Shown: positions 1-6,802, counted from the first letter of the stretch. The stretch: 10,979 bases of DNA from Clostridia bacterium (GCA_003554565.1 PWGR01000276.1:1-10979), one strand, 5' to 3'. Notes: generated by a model not told the origin, from the letters alone. Numbers and translations are program-made.

Positions 1-2
1 CC

Positions 3-806
3 GGCATCTTCCAGCCGTGCCACATCCTTCGCCTCGACGCCGTAGGCCATGTCAAGAGTTCCCGCTTCCAGCTCGATCACCCGGGTGCTCGCCTCAGGAA
101 TGATGCGAACCTCGACACCGTCCAGGTGCGGAGGTCCGTCCCAGTGATCGTCAAAGCGCGTGTACTTGATGTGGCTGTCCGGCTCAAATTCATCAAACTT
201 GAAGGGTCCGGTGCCGACGGGACTCTCAGCGTAGGCATCGCCCTTTTCCTCGATTGCGGTGGGGCTTTGAATATGAGAGGACCAGGTCATCTGTCCGAGA
301 AAGTCGGCCCACGGCTCCTTGAGGTTGAACTGAACGGTCAGTTCATCAATTACTTCCACGTCCTCGAGGTACGGCTCGAAGGTGTCGTAGTGCCTGGTGT
401 CAGCGTCAGGATCAAGAATGCGGTCGAAGTTGTGTTTCACGGCTTCTGCATTGAACTCAGTCCCATCGTGGAACGTGACGCCTTCCCGCAGCTCAAACGT
501 GTAGGTCATGCCGTCTTCATCGTGATCCCAGTCCACTGCCAGCATCCCCTGCAGTTCCTCTTCCTCATCATAGTACAGGAGTGGTTCAAACATCGGCTGC
601 AGTGCCTGGCGGCTGACCCAGTCGCTCTGCAGGTGATAGTCCAGTGAATGCGGGTCACCGCCTACCGCAATACTGACAACTCCACCTTCTCGGTCGGGAT
701 CTGCTGCCTCTTCGTCAGGCGCACATGCCGCAAAAACCAGCATGCCCAGGCCCAGAATAATGACCAGAGCCCAGATCCACATACCTCCACCAGATATTCT
801 GCTCAC
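3..806 (-). CDS. Peptide-type ABC transporter solute-binding lipoprotein, partial (C-terminus off left edge)
   Basis: Extracellular solute-binding protein of the SBP_bac_5 (DppA/OppA) family, which captures peptides or similar ligands and delivers them to an ABC permease. Translating the minus strand gives 268 open residues of an expected 500-550. A hydrophobic segment (about residues 10-27) ends in a lipobox-like LVFAAC, so Cys28 is the likely lipidated anchor. Family hallmarks follow: GMTYTFELREGVTFHDGTEF, then NAEAVKHNFDRILDP, then SPVGTGPFKF, then an EASTRVIELEAGTLDMA segment. The mature N-terminus is acidic. I chose the GTG at 806, preceded by AGGAGG and a G-rich stretch about 13 bases upstream. 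The in-frame ATG at 782 is a less likely start because GGAGG sits almost against it. Permease and ATPase genes are not in the window and would be expected beyond the left edge. Ligand unknown. Confidence 0.93.
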   Translation of the reverse strand, partial: MSRISGGGMWIWALVIILGLGMLVFAACAPDEEAADPDREGGVVSIAVGGDPHSLDYHLQSDWVSRQALQPMFEPLLYYDEEEELQGMLAVDWDHDEDGMTYTFELREGVTFHDGTEFNAEAVKHNFDRILDPDADTRHYDTFEPYLEDVEVIDELTVQFNLKEPWADFLGQMTWSSHIQSPTAIEEKGDAYAESPVGTGPFKFDEFEPDSHIKYTRFDDHWDGPPHLDGVEVRIIPEASTRVIELEAGTLDMAYGVEAKDVARLEDA

Positions 807-925
807 AGTTTCCCTACCCCCTCCTGAAGTAGATCAGAACGAAACCCCGACGTTTCTGCGAGAATAGCATCTGGTCAAAATCCTACTTCGTTTTTCCCCG
901 CAGCCAAACGTGAGGTTGCGGATTC

Positions 926-955
926 ATTGTATATTGCGTCACACATATTTGTCCA
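926..955 (-). promoter_or_regulatory. Candidate sigma-A promoter for the solute-binding protein
   Basis: On the minus strand TGGACA (950-955) is followed after 18 bases by TACAAT (926-931). Each hexamer matches the housekeeping consensus at 5 of 6 positions. The implied start near 919 gives a leader of about 110 bases before the GTG at 806. Found by eye only. Confidence 0.4.
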
Positions 956-1124
956 CAGAAACCGTTCTCGTCTCACCTTCAGGACGATTAAGTTTATGTT
1001 CAACTGCTGTTATCCACGATGCAAACCATCTATCGCGTCAGATTCACCTACTGCCGCCCTGCCAGCTCACAGAGTTCCGAACATAGCATTTATGCCTTAC
1101 ATCGAGATGTCTGCAATGAATGAG

Positions 1125-1146
1125 ATGGGCGAACCATGGGCGAGCC
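1125..1146. repeat. 11-bp imperfect tandem duplication
   Basis: ATGGGCGAACC is directly followed by ATGGGCGAGCC, one mismatch in eleven. It lies just past the stop codon of the aldo/keto reductase. It has only two units and no recognised role; it may be a replication slippage product. Confidence 0.45.
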
Positions 1147-1148
1147 GG

Positions 1149-2165
1149 TCACAGATGATCCCGCAGACTCTCCACTTTTTCGCGCAGAAGGCGCGGTATG
1201 TCCAGATCATAGGGGCAGCGCGGCACGCAGGTCTCGCACTGATCACATCTATCCACGTCCTTCTCTAACTCGCTGAAATTGTCGCCCAGCCAGGCCTGAC
1301 CCAGACGCCGGAGTCCGCTCTCGCTTCGCAGGATGCGAGATATGGACACATCGTTGGGGCAGGGTTGACAGTAATCACAGGCCCGGCAGAATTCCGTTCC
1401 CAGCTCAGCGCGCTGCCGCTCCAGGCGTTTTCGCTCCTCAGCCGTCAGCGGTTTGGCTACTGCTGCCAGCTCGACGTTTTCCTGCACCTCTTCGACTGCC
1501 CCCATCCCCGGTATGGTGACCGCCTTCTCGGAGAAGGTCAGGACATAACGGAGAGCGAGAGAAGCCTCGTGCAGTATCCCTCCTGCGAACGGCTTCATGA
1601 TTATCGTCCCCATCCCCGCCTCCACAGCCGCGGGCAGCACTTCTTCCCCGAACTCACTTTCCATGAAGTTGAAGGGCACCATGATGGAAGAAAACTCCCC
1701 GCTGTCGATTGCACGCAGTGACATCTGTACATCGTGACTGGTTATGCCTATGTACCTCACCTTCCCACTACGCTGCGCCTTCTTCAGCGCCTCCAGAGCA
1801 CCCCCGGGGGCAAATACTTCTTCATAGTCCTCATCCGAGCTGACATTGTGCAGCTGATACAGGTCGATGTAGTCGGTGCGCAGTTTACTGAGACTGGTGT
1901 TCAATTCCGCGTTGAGCTCATCTGCGGACCTCCGCGCACTCTTGGTGGCAAGAAACACTTCATCTCGCCTCCCCCGCAGCGCACGGCCCAGCTTTTCCTC
2001 GCTGTCACCGTAGCCCCGGGCCGTATCCAGGAAGTTTATCCCGGAATCGATGCTAGCAATTATCACCCGCTCCGCCTCTTCAAACGAGAGGCGCCTGATG
2101 GGAATTGCACCGAAGCTCACGCGGGAAACCTGCATGTCCGTCTCTCCCAGTTGCACGTATTGCAC
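1149..2165 (-). CDS. Aldo/keto reductase with C-terminal 2x[4Fe-4S] ferredoxin domain
   Basis: 338-residue protein of the AKR-ferredoxin type (COG1453-like), a family of predicted cytoplasmic oxidoreductases common in anaerobes. Residues 1-240 form the AKR barrel with the full catalytic tetrad visible: Asp47 (NFLDTA), Tyr52 (RGYGDSEE), Lys75 (ATKSAR) and His106 (YQLHN). Residues 257-338 carry two CxxCxxCxxxC(P) clusters, Cys260/263/266/269 and Cys307/310/313/317, which should bind two [4Fe-4S] centres. Known AKRs use NAD(P)H; the fused clusters suggest electron exchange with a ferredoxin-type carrier, which is inference. The start is a GTG with AGGGAG nine bases upstream (2175-2180). It is transcribed in the same direction as the solute-binding protein but separated from it by 342 bases, so it is probably its own unit. 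Substrate unknown. Confidence 0.93.
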   Translation of the reverse strand: MQYVQLGETDMQVSRVSFGAIPIRRLSFEEAERVIIASIDSGINFLDTARGYGDSEEKLGRALRGRRDEVFLATKSARRSADELNAELNTSLSKLRTDYIDLYQLHNVSSDEDYEEVFAPGGALEALKKAQRSGKVRYIGITSHDVQMSLRAIDSGEFSSIMVPFNFMESEFGEEVLPAAVEAGMGTIIMKPFAGGILHEASLALRYVLTFSEKAVTIPGMGAVEEVQENVELAAVAKPLTAEERKRLERQRAELGTEFCRACDYCQPCPNDVSISRILRSESGLRRLGQAWLGDNFSELEKDVDRCDQCETCVPRCPYDLDIPRLLREKVESLRDHL

Positions 2166-2315
2166 GAGAATTCACTCCCTTCGGTTGTCAATATCAGGGG
2201 GCCGTGTCTGTGTATTTCGCGACCTGCGGATCCTCTCCTCCTTTTGAGAATTTCGCCCGTCAAGCGGGACACTGTAGCGATGACCGGCACAGCGACCAGC
2301 AGGAGGGGAATCGAT

Positions 2316-2597
2316 ATGCGTCTGGATCCCGGAAAGGTTGATCGCCAAAAGCTAAAAGAGCTCGGGGATAGGTCGCGGCGCGAGACGTTCGAAATCAAAA
2401 CCATCGCTATCTACATCCGTGCGACAGAGGATCCCGGGTTGCGCAGGCTACGCGATAGCGACACATCAGACCCTGACGCAACACAGAATGCTGAGCGATT
2501 GCCCAGGAAGATGCCCGACCGGGGCCGGCTCCGGCCAGTCAGGGCCACTGATCGGGATATCCATCGCACCGTTCCGCGTGGGCAGGCATTTGAGTAG
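2316..2597 (+). CDS. Possible small protein, 93 residues, unrecognised
   Basis: I do not recognise this protein. It is the best coding candidate in an otherwise empty stretch of about 500 bases between two minus-strand genes. Its ATG has an excellent ribosome binding site: AGGAGG at 2301-2306 with a nine-base spacer. The product is very basic and hydrophilic, rich in Arg, Asp and Pro, with no Cys and no membrane segment. The first third (MRLDPGKVDRQKLKELGD onward, then an EIKTIAIYIRA stretch) looks like a plausible folded protein; the rest is arginine-rich and may be disordered or chance translation. The reading frame is also open upstream of the ATG, so openness alone is weak evidence in this GC-rich DNA. 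No clear promoter was found. It could instead be leader or decayed sequence. Confidence 0.3.
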   Translation: MRLDPGKVDRQKLKELGDRSRRETFEIKTIAIYIRATEDPGLRRLRDSDTSDPDATQNAERLPRKMPDRGRLRPVRATDRDIHRTVPRGQAFE

Positions 2598-2637
2598 AGC
2601 GACATCTCGGAGAAAAATTAAAATTAAACAGGTTAAT

Positions 2638-2685
2638 GGGGGGGGCGCCTCGAATAATGATCAGAGCGGTTCGGTTCCCCCCCCC
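2638..2685 (-). terminator. G-run/C-run stem at the 3' end of the uppS-like gene, possible terminator
   Basis: On the minus strand a run of nine G (2677-2685) lies inside the last codons, and a run of eight C (2638-2645) lies just past the stop. They can pair into a stem of eight G-C pairs with a loop of about 31 bases that contains the stop codon. The downstream minus-strand sequence (2610-2637) is AT-rich with several T-runs. The loop is large and the T-rich part is not directly adjacent to the stem, so this is an atypical terminator if it is one. Confidence 0.4.
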
Positions 2686-3344
2686 AGGGTAACATCCTGG
2701 TCCTGATACCACTGCAGGGCCTGCATGAGGTGTTCCGGCACAAAGTCCGGCCACAGAGCTTCGTGCACAAACACATCTGCATACACACTCTGTACGGGCA
2801 GGAAACCACTCAAACGTCGCCTGCCACCCCAGCGAATTATTAGATCAATACGGGATACGTCGTGAGAGGCGAGGTTCGCCGGTACTGCATTGCGCGCCGC
2901 ACCATCAAGAGCATTTCCGTTCAGGTGCGCAAGATCCCATGCCCAGTCGTAATTGACCAAAAAATTGACGCGGATACCACCCTCGCCGAAGGTTTGCCTG
3001 CGCGTGTAAGACCTCAACTCCTCGGGAAACATGGGTGAATCGGCATCTCCTATCACCCGCAGATCGGCGTCCTCAGCCGTGATTCGCAACACAGCATCAA
3101 CGCACGCCCTCTGAAACTGCCTCCGCTGCTTCTGCGGTCGGCGGGTGTTATCCCTGGTGAATCCGTACAAAGTCAGCTCCCGAACACCCAGATCCCGGCA
3201 CATCTCGTACATCAAAAACCCCGCATCGACGCCGGGTGCGTATCCCTCGCCCTTGTTCATCCCTCTGCTCTGGGCCCATCGACGGTTGCCGTCCGGTATC
3301 ACTCCTATGTGCTCGGGCACTCGGACGAGATGTTTTGTCTTCAT
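2661..3344 (-). CDS. Undecaprenyl diphosphate synthase family protein (cis-prenyltransferase), divergent
   Basis: Cis-prenyltransferases condense isopentenyl diphosphate onto an allylic primer to make long polyprenyl carriers. This 227-residue protein has the family landmarks in order: HIGVIPDGNRRWA at 12-24 with catalytic Asp18, TLYGFTRDNTRRP at 58-70, and RIDLIIRWGG...RLSGFLPVQ at 165-185 followed by YADVFVHEALWPDF. Several normally invariant positions differ from housekeeping UppS: RTGGE is RWGGR, the aromatic residue after FSxEN is Thr, and the Glu in YAELYF is Asp. It resembles a second UppS-like subfamily I recall from Clostridium-type genomes, so it need not be the cell-wall enzyme. 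I chose the ATG at 3344, which has GGGGGAG nine bases upstream; the upstream in-frame GTG at 3365 lacks such a site. The macrodomain gene lies 98 bases upstream on the same strand, making co-transcription possible. Confidence 0.85.
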   Translation of the reverse strand: MKTKHLVRVPEHIGVIPDGNRRWAQSRGMNKGEGYAPGVDAGFLMYEMCRDLGVRELTLYGFTRDNTRRPQKQRRQFQRACVDAVLRITAEDADLRVIGDADSPMFPEELRSYTRRQTFGEGGIRVNFLVNYDWAWDLAHLNGNALDGAARNAVPANLASHDVSRIDLIIRWGGRRRLSGFLPVQSVYADVFVHEALWPDFVPEHLMQALQWYQDQDVTLGGGTEPL

Positions 3345-3353
3345 GCTTCCTGT

Positions 3354-3360
3354 CTCCCCC
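3354..3360 (-). promoter_or_regulatory. Ribosome binding site fixing the uppS-like start
   Basis: GGGGGAG on the minus strand ends nine bases before the ATG at 3344. The alternative in-frame GTG at 3365 lies upstream of it and has no purine-rich site of its own, so the shorter protein is preferred. Confidence 0.6.
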
Positions 3361-3396
3361 ATCACACCATTTGGCTCTTAGTCTTGCCAGTTCGGT

Positions 3397-3451
3397 AGCG
3401 GATAATGCCACCCTGGGGGCGGCTGGGGAACGTACAGCGTTACTATCCGCT
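3397..3451. repeat. Inverted repeat spanning the macrodomain stop codon
   Basis: AGCGGATA (3397-3404) and TATCCGCT (3444-3451) are perfect 8-base inverted arms separated by 39 bases that include GC-rich sequence. The right arm covers the stop codon of the macrodomain gene. No T-run follows on the minus strand, so it is not a standard intrinsic terminator. It could be an mRNA processing or stability hairpin between the two genes, or chance. Confidence 0.35.
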
Positions 3452-3976
3452 CTGCTCCTTCAACACCTCCCTGTGCAGCCGTTCGGCCTCCTCATCGTAC
3501 AACACGAAACGTATCAGCCGCACTGACCTGAGATCAGGAGCCGTTCTCTGAACCGTGCCTATTGCCACCTCCGCTGCCTCGGGCATCGGATACCCAAAGG
3601 CTCCCGTGGACAGGGCCGGAAAAGCAACAGAGCTCACGCGGTGGTCCTCAGCAATGTACAGGGCATTTTGGTAAGCGCGATCCAGTTCCAAGGCAGGATC
3701 TTCACTCAGGTTGTAGACCGGACCCAGAACATGAATAATATACCGATTCGGCAAGCCATGAGCGCCGGTTATAACGGCATCTCCGGTTCTGATCGGTGCC
3801 ATTGAACGGCACTCCTGATACAGGGCAGGACCGGCTGCCTGGTGAATGGCCCCCGCCACGCCACCACCGGGACGCAGCTCCGCATTAGCCGCATTGACAA
3901 CCGCTTCGCAATCAGACTGGCACGTGATGTCACCCTTGGTGCACTCTACAACTGTCCCCTCTATCTCCGTGCACAC
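3443..3976 (-). CDS. Macrodomain protein (ADP-ribose binding, MacroD/Af1521-like)
   Basis: Single-domain macro protein. Family members bind ADP-ribose, and some remove ADP-ribose from proteins or deacetylate O-acetyl-ADP-ribose in the cytoplasm. In 177 residues it shows GDIT at 15-18, the NAANAEL loop at 28-34, the phosphate loop PGGGVAGAIHQAAG at 36-49, and the second loop STGAFGYP at 123-130. The position that is a catalytic Asp in MacroD/YmdB proteins (GGGVDG) is Ala41 here, while the following His45 is kept. Binding is therefore well supported and hydrolase activity less so. I prefer the GTG start at 3976, which has GGAGG eight bases upstream (3985-3989); an in-frame TTG at 3991 would add five residues but has no ribosome binding site. 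It sits upstream of the cis-prenyltransferase gene on the same strand. No ADP-ribosyltransferase toxin gene is next to it. Confidence 0.9.
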   Translation of the reverse strand: MCTEIEGTVVECTKGDITCQSDCEAVVNAANAELRPGGGVAGAIHQAAGPALYQECRSMAPIRTGDAVITGAHGLPNRYIIHVLGPVYNLSEDPALELDRAYQNALYIAEDHRVSSVAFPALSTGAFGYPMPEAAEVAIGTVQRTAPDLRSVRLIRFVLYDEEAERLHREVLKEQSG

Positions 3977-4188
3977 TTCCTCCACCTCCAAATACCGTGA
4001 AGCTCACTATTTCACCCTGACGCTTGAGCTCCGGCCACATTCTACCATGAAGCACCCCCCGCCGGGTAAAGGGTATGCCCATAATGCAAAACACAATAGA
4101 CTTGCGATGCCGGAGGGCTGGCAAACCTGGGCCTCTGCGATCGTCACACAAAATGGTCTATAAGGAAAAAATGTAGAATCGCTCCCGT
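3977..4188. other. Upstream part of the macrodomain/csp divergent intergenic region
   Basis: This is the left portion of a 395-base gap between the divergent macrodomain and cold-shock genes. No gene is supported. I found no good minus-strand promoter for the macrodomain gene; a TAGAAT near 4045 on the minus strand lacks a matching upstream hexamer. Open frames here have no ribosome binding site and look like shadows. Confidence 0.5.
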
Positions 4189-4217
4189 TTGCAATGCCCT
4201 GACGGTTCGGTTAAACT
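4189..4217 (+). promoter_or_regulatory. Candidate promoter of the cold-shock gene
   Basis: TTGCAA (4189-4194), a 17-base spacer, then TAAACT (4212-4217); each hexamer matches the sigma-A consensus at 4 of 6 positions. The implied start near 4224 would give a leader of roughly 150 bases, a length typical of cold-shock genes. Moderate to weak match, chosen by eye. Confidence 0.35.
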
Positions 4218-4223
4218 AAAATC

Positions 4224-4371
4224 GTGTTGCGTCGGGATGAAGCATACAAGATGCACACCGTCGCCAGCTGGCGGCAGAAAATTTCTTGGACGAACCTGCC
4301 CCGCTTCATCCTTCCCCGATAGGCATTCATGCCGGGAAGGCGGACCAATCGTCCTTTTGGAGGTAGTAGTA
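4224..4371 (+). promoter_or_regulatory. Long structured 5' leader of the cold-shock gene
   Basis: The presumed untranslated leader holds several inverted repeats. CGCCAG/CTGGCG at 4262-4273 is a perfect 12-base palindrome. At 4310-4340 CCTTCCC pairs with GGGAAGG around an inner GGCAT-TC-ATGCC hairpin, leaving a five-base bulge. GGAC/GTCC at 4342-4354 ends just before the ribosome binding site GGAGG (4359-4363). Long leaders that refold with temperature are known for cspA-type mRNAs, so a similar thermosensing role is plausible here but is inferred. Confidence 0.45.
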
Positions 4372-4596
4372 GTGGCTGAAGGAACTGTGAAATGGTTTGA
4401 CAGCAGCAAAGGGTTTGGGTTTATCGAAAGAGAAGACGGAGAAGATGTCTTCGTCCATTATTCTGAAATCGAAGGCGAAGGTTTTAAGACCCTGGAAGAA
4501 AATGAGAAAGTATCGTTTGAGATAGTGGAGACGCCCAAGGGCCTGCAGGCTGTCAATGTCGAAAAACTCGGCCCCGGGGGTCCCCCGCTGTTCTGA
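4372..4596 (+). CDS. csp: Cold-shock protein, CspA/CspB family
   Basis: Single cold-shock domain of 74 residues, a normal size for the family. These small cytoplasmic proteins bind single-stranded RNA and DNA, melt mRNA secondary structure and help translation at low temperature. The OB-fold signature is intact: GTVKWFDSSKGFGFI contains RNP1 (KGFGFI), and DVFVHYSEI contains RNP2 (VFVHY). The tail GPGGPPLF is Gly/Pro-rich, slightly longer than in classic CspB. The start is GTG, eight bases after GGAGG; the frame is open further upstream, but the longer version would put a non-homologous extension before the conserved domain. It is transcribed alone, with a structured leader before it and an intrinsic terminator straight after. 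Which Csp paralogue it is cannot be told from the sequence. Confidence 0.96.
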   Translation: MAEGTVKWFDSSKGFGFIEREDGEDVFVHYSEIEGEGFKTLEENEKVSFEIVETPKGLQAVNVEKLGPGGPPLF

Positions 4597-4608
4597 TCTT
4601 TCTGACCG

Positions 4609-4639
4609 GAGCCGGCCATTTCTGGCCGGCTCTTTTCTT
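4609..4639 (+). terminator. Intrinsic terminator of the cold-shock gene
   Basis: Perfect 10-base stem GAGCCGGCCA / TGGCCGGCTC (4609-4618 and 4623-4632) with a TTTC loop, followed by TTTTCTT. It starts 12 bases past the csp stop. On the opposite strand no T-run follows the hairpin, so it is a weaker stop for the convergent SLH transcript. Confidence 0.92.
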
Positions 4640-4672
4640 GCCGATAATTTATCTGCATGTAGCCCCCACCTG

Positions 4673-6802
4673 CTAATCGACTAACGTCTCCAGAAGAGCC
4701 ACTGCACCATCCTCTTCGTCCAGGTACACCCTGACACGCTCACCGACCCGCAGTGATTCCGGGGCAACATATTCCCCGCCCGGGGTATAAGCCACAGCAT
4801 CCATGGCCATCAGTACCTCCCTGTGGCGCTCTCGATCCGTAGGATCATCTAAAGGGATCGCGTCAGAGTTTGCGTCTCTGACCTGACGGACGGTAACCAA
4901 ACCCTCCTCTTCCTGCACATAGGACACTACGTACTCGCCGGGCAGCGGATCCTCCGCCACCCAGGAAACAACCCCCTCGCATTTTCCTGCATCGTCAACA
5001 GCGAGGCGGACCAGGCGATCCTGCTTCATCTCGAGATCGTCATCGACAAATAGCGACCAGCGGGAAGGATGGGAAAACTCGTAAGTGACTGCTTCCCCGG
5101 CTTCGTCCACCACTATGTAAGCACTCCGAACCTGCGCGCCGACCTCGATCTTCCAGACCGCCAGAATCCTCACGTATTTTGACCGGGGACCGGCAATCCT
5201 GGCATCGAGTACAGACACGACCGAGCCGTCATGCCCCTCAATCAGGCTCAGGTACTCGGCGCGGTACAGCTCATTGAGTGTCACATCCCCCGGAATGTCG
5301 ATCAGATGCTCCCTTGAGAGCCATACAGTGGTGCCGTCCTCCAGCTCGAAAGAGAAATGCAGTTCACCGTTATCATGTACGGCCTCTACGTTGGCAACCT
5401 CACCTGAGCGGACCCTTTCGCTTATGCTCATCCGTAAGAAGAGGGCTGAATCCACCACTTCGCCCTCGTCGATGCCGCTCCCACCACGCGTTGCGGCAAA
5501 AATAGCATGGCCCGGTTTGAAATCCCCAGCCGTCTGCATATTCTTAGGGGATTCAATCTCCGGTAGGGTTTCCGGAGGAAAGTGTATCTTCCGGCGCTCA
5601 ATGCGTCCCTCCGAGACAACTCCCACAGGGACCCGCCATTGACCGTCCACCTGCTGCTCGGGCTCGGTCAGTACGTACATCTCTGTGTCCCAAAAATGGG
5701 CATCAATGTCTTCAATCCAGTCGCCGCGAGCAGCCAGCTGTACCTCAATGTCATCGTCCCGGTCGAGGGCACTGGACAGCCGGTCGAGCGCGGTAGACGT
5801 CGATACACGTGCCCCATTCAGTCGCCAGGTTGTGGAGTCGTCCTCGCCCGGCATCCACTGGAGCCATCTATCATCCACACGGATCCCCCCACGGTCCCTG
5901 TCGATCTCCCGCAACCTGCCCGTAAGCTGAACCGGTCCTTCCACTGTCTCAATATAGGCAATCCCCTGTTCATCGCCGGTAAAACCGGCGATCCATTTCC
6001 CTTGTAAATCGGCGAAAGAATCGACCCCGAACAGGAAAACTTCCGGGGCCAGACTGTGCTCCTCATCATCGACGATTATAGCTTCACCTGACACAGAGGA
6101 AACCACTCCGTCTACGCGGCCCGGCCATTCCTCCAGGCGGCTCGAACGATATTCCGCCGCATGGTCCGCGGCCGGCACACCCCGTTCATCAGGCGGGTTG
6201 AGTGCCAGTGCATTTACGGCCAGGACGGCTATTTCACCTCGCGTTATCGGCATCTGGGGAGCCAACTCCACACCACTGGTCAGACCCACCTGGTGTGCCT
6301 TCCGTATGTATCCATACGGGTAGTCCAACTCGGCAGCGAATGACTCATAACCGGCAACTCGCAGGAGCACTGCCACTGCCTCGACAAAAGTTATATTGCT
6401 GCGGGGGCGGAAGCTGCCATCCTCATACCCATGGACCAGTCCAAGTGAGCTCGAAGCGTTTACCCAACCCCACCAAACTGGTGATATCTGGCCGCCGTCT
6501 GTGAATTCAGGATGATCTTGTGAGGCCGCGCGGACCTCTTCCCGGGCACTTGCCAGGCAAACGGCCACCTTGGCAAACTGCAGACGGGTCACGGGGCCGC
6601 TCGGGCGCACCTGACCGTCCGGATATCCCTCAAATATCTCGAGCACCTTCAGGAGCGAAAACTCTCTAGCCTGCGGATGATCGGGGGAGATGTCTGCAAA
6701 GGGAGAAAGAACCACTTTTGGCGCAGAAACCGCTACAGGCGGAAAAACCAGCGCCAGCAGAACAATTCCCGCAAGAAAGACTTGAATCTTTCGGCTTCTC
6801 AT
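4673..6802 (-). CDS. S-layer homology (SLH) domain surface protein with large uncharacterised C-terminal region
   Basis: 709-residue exported protein. Residues 1-27 are a signal peptide (MRSRK, hydrophobic core, cleavage likely after AVSA). Three SLH repeats follow, at about 34-85, 98-150 and 154-200. They show the usual pattern: FADISPDHPQA... then GYPDGQVRPSGPVTR; FTDGG...WGWV then GYEDGSFRPRSNITF; and the weaker third ending PITRGEIAVLAVNALAL. SLH triplets generally anchor proteins non-covalently to pyruvylated secondary cell-wall polysaccharide. Residues 220-709 are acidic, beta-rich in appearance and low in Cys, with loosely similar stretches (GRVDGVVSSVSGEAIIV, VQLTGRLREIDRDRGGIRV, RSGEVANVEAVHDNGELHF) suggesting several small beta domains. 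I recognise no enzyme motif there. The start has GGGGGG nearby rather than a clean AGGAGG. It is monocistronic and convergent with csp. Role may be structural S-layer or cell-surface adaptor. Confidence 0.92.
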   Translation of the reverse strand: MRSRKIQVFLAGIVLLALVFPPVAVSAPKVVLSPFADISPDHPQAREFSLLKVLEIFEGYPDGQVRPSGPVTRLQFAKVAVCLASAREEVRAASQDHPEFTDGGQISPVWWGWVNASSSLGLVHGYEDGSFRPRSNITFVEAVAVLLRVAGYESFAAELDYPYGYIRKAHQVGLTSGVELAPQMPITRGEIAVLAVNALALNPPDERGVPAADHAAEYRSSRLEEWPGRVDGVVSSVSGEAIIVDDEEHSLAPEVFLFGVDSFADLQGKWIAGFTGDEQGIAYIETVEGPVQLTGRLREIDRDRGGIRVDDRWLQWMPGEDDSTTWRLNGARVSTSTALDRLSSALDRDDDIEVQLAARGDWIEDIDAHFWDTEMYVLTEPEQQVDGQWRVPVGVVSEGRIERRKIHFPPETLPEIESPKNMQTAGDFKPGHAIFAATRGGSGIDEGEVVDSALFLRMSISERVRSGEVANVEAVHDNGELHFSFELEDGTTVWLSREHLIDIPGDVTLNELYRAEYLSLIEGHDGSVVSVLDARIAGPRSKYVRILAVWKIEVGAQVRSAYIVVDEAGEAVTYEFSHPSRWSLFVDDDLEMKQDRLVRLAVDDAGKCEGVVSWVAEDPLPGEYVVSYVQEEEGLVTVRQVRDANSDAIPLDDPTDRERHREVLMAMDAVAYTPGGEYVAPESLRVGERVRVYLDEEDGAVALLETLVD

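Larger units (their letters stand above)
807..1148. other. Intergenic region upstream of the solute-binding protein
   Basis: This stretch separates the aldo/keto reductase stop from the solute-binding protein start. No convincing gene is seen on either strand. It is more AT-rich than its surroundings in the 920-1020 part and holds a candidate minus-strand promoter. Close to the reductase stop there is a short tandem duplication. No hairpin followed by a T-run was found that would end the reductase transcript. Confidence 0.6.

Noticed and set aside
126..647. Plus-strand open frame of 173 codons
   Set aside because: It is antisense to the solute-binding protein, whose minus-strand translation matches family motifs; no ribosome binding site.
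949..1017. Two DnaA-box-like nonamers, TTGTCCACA and TTATCCACG
   Set aside because: Each has one mismatch, there are only two, and no replication gene or AT-rich unwinding region is present, so an origin is not supported.
927..1268. Plus-strand open frame of 113 codons
   Set aside because: It overlaps the end of the aldo/keto reductase on the opposite strand, has no ribosome binding site and has protein-unlike composition.
1734..2315. Upstream extension of the plus-strand frame that ends at 2597
   Set aside because: This part is antisense to the reductase coding region; only the portion from the ATG at 2316 has a ribosome binding site.
2117..2404. Minus-strand 95-codon frame overlapping the reductase start
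   Set aside because: It overlaps the reductase in another frame; the hydrophobic stretch is short and no start is preceded by a ribosome binding site.
4159..4164. TATAAG as an alternative -10 for the cold-shock gene
   Set aside because: No acceptable -35 hexamer lies 16-18 bases upstream.
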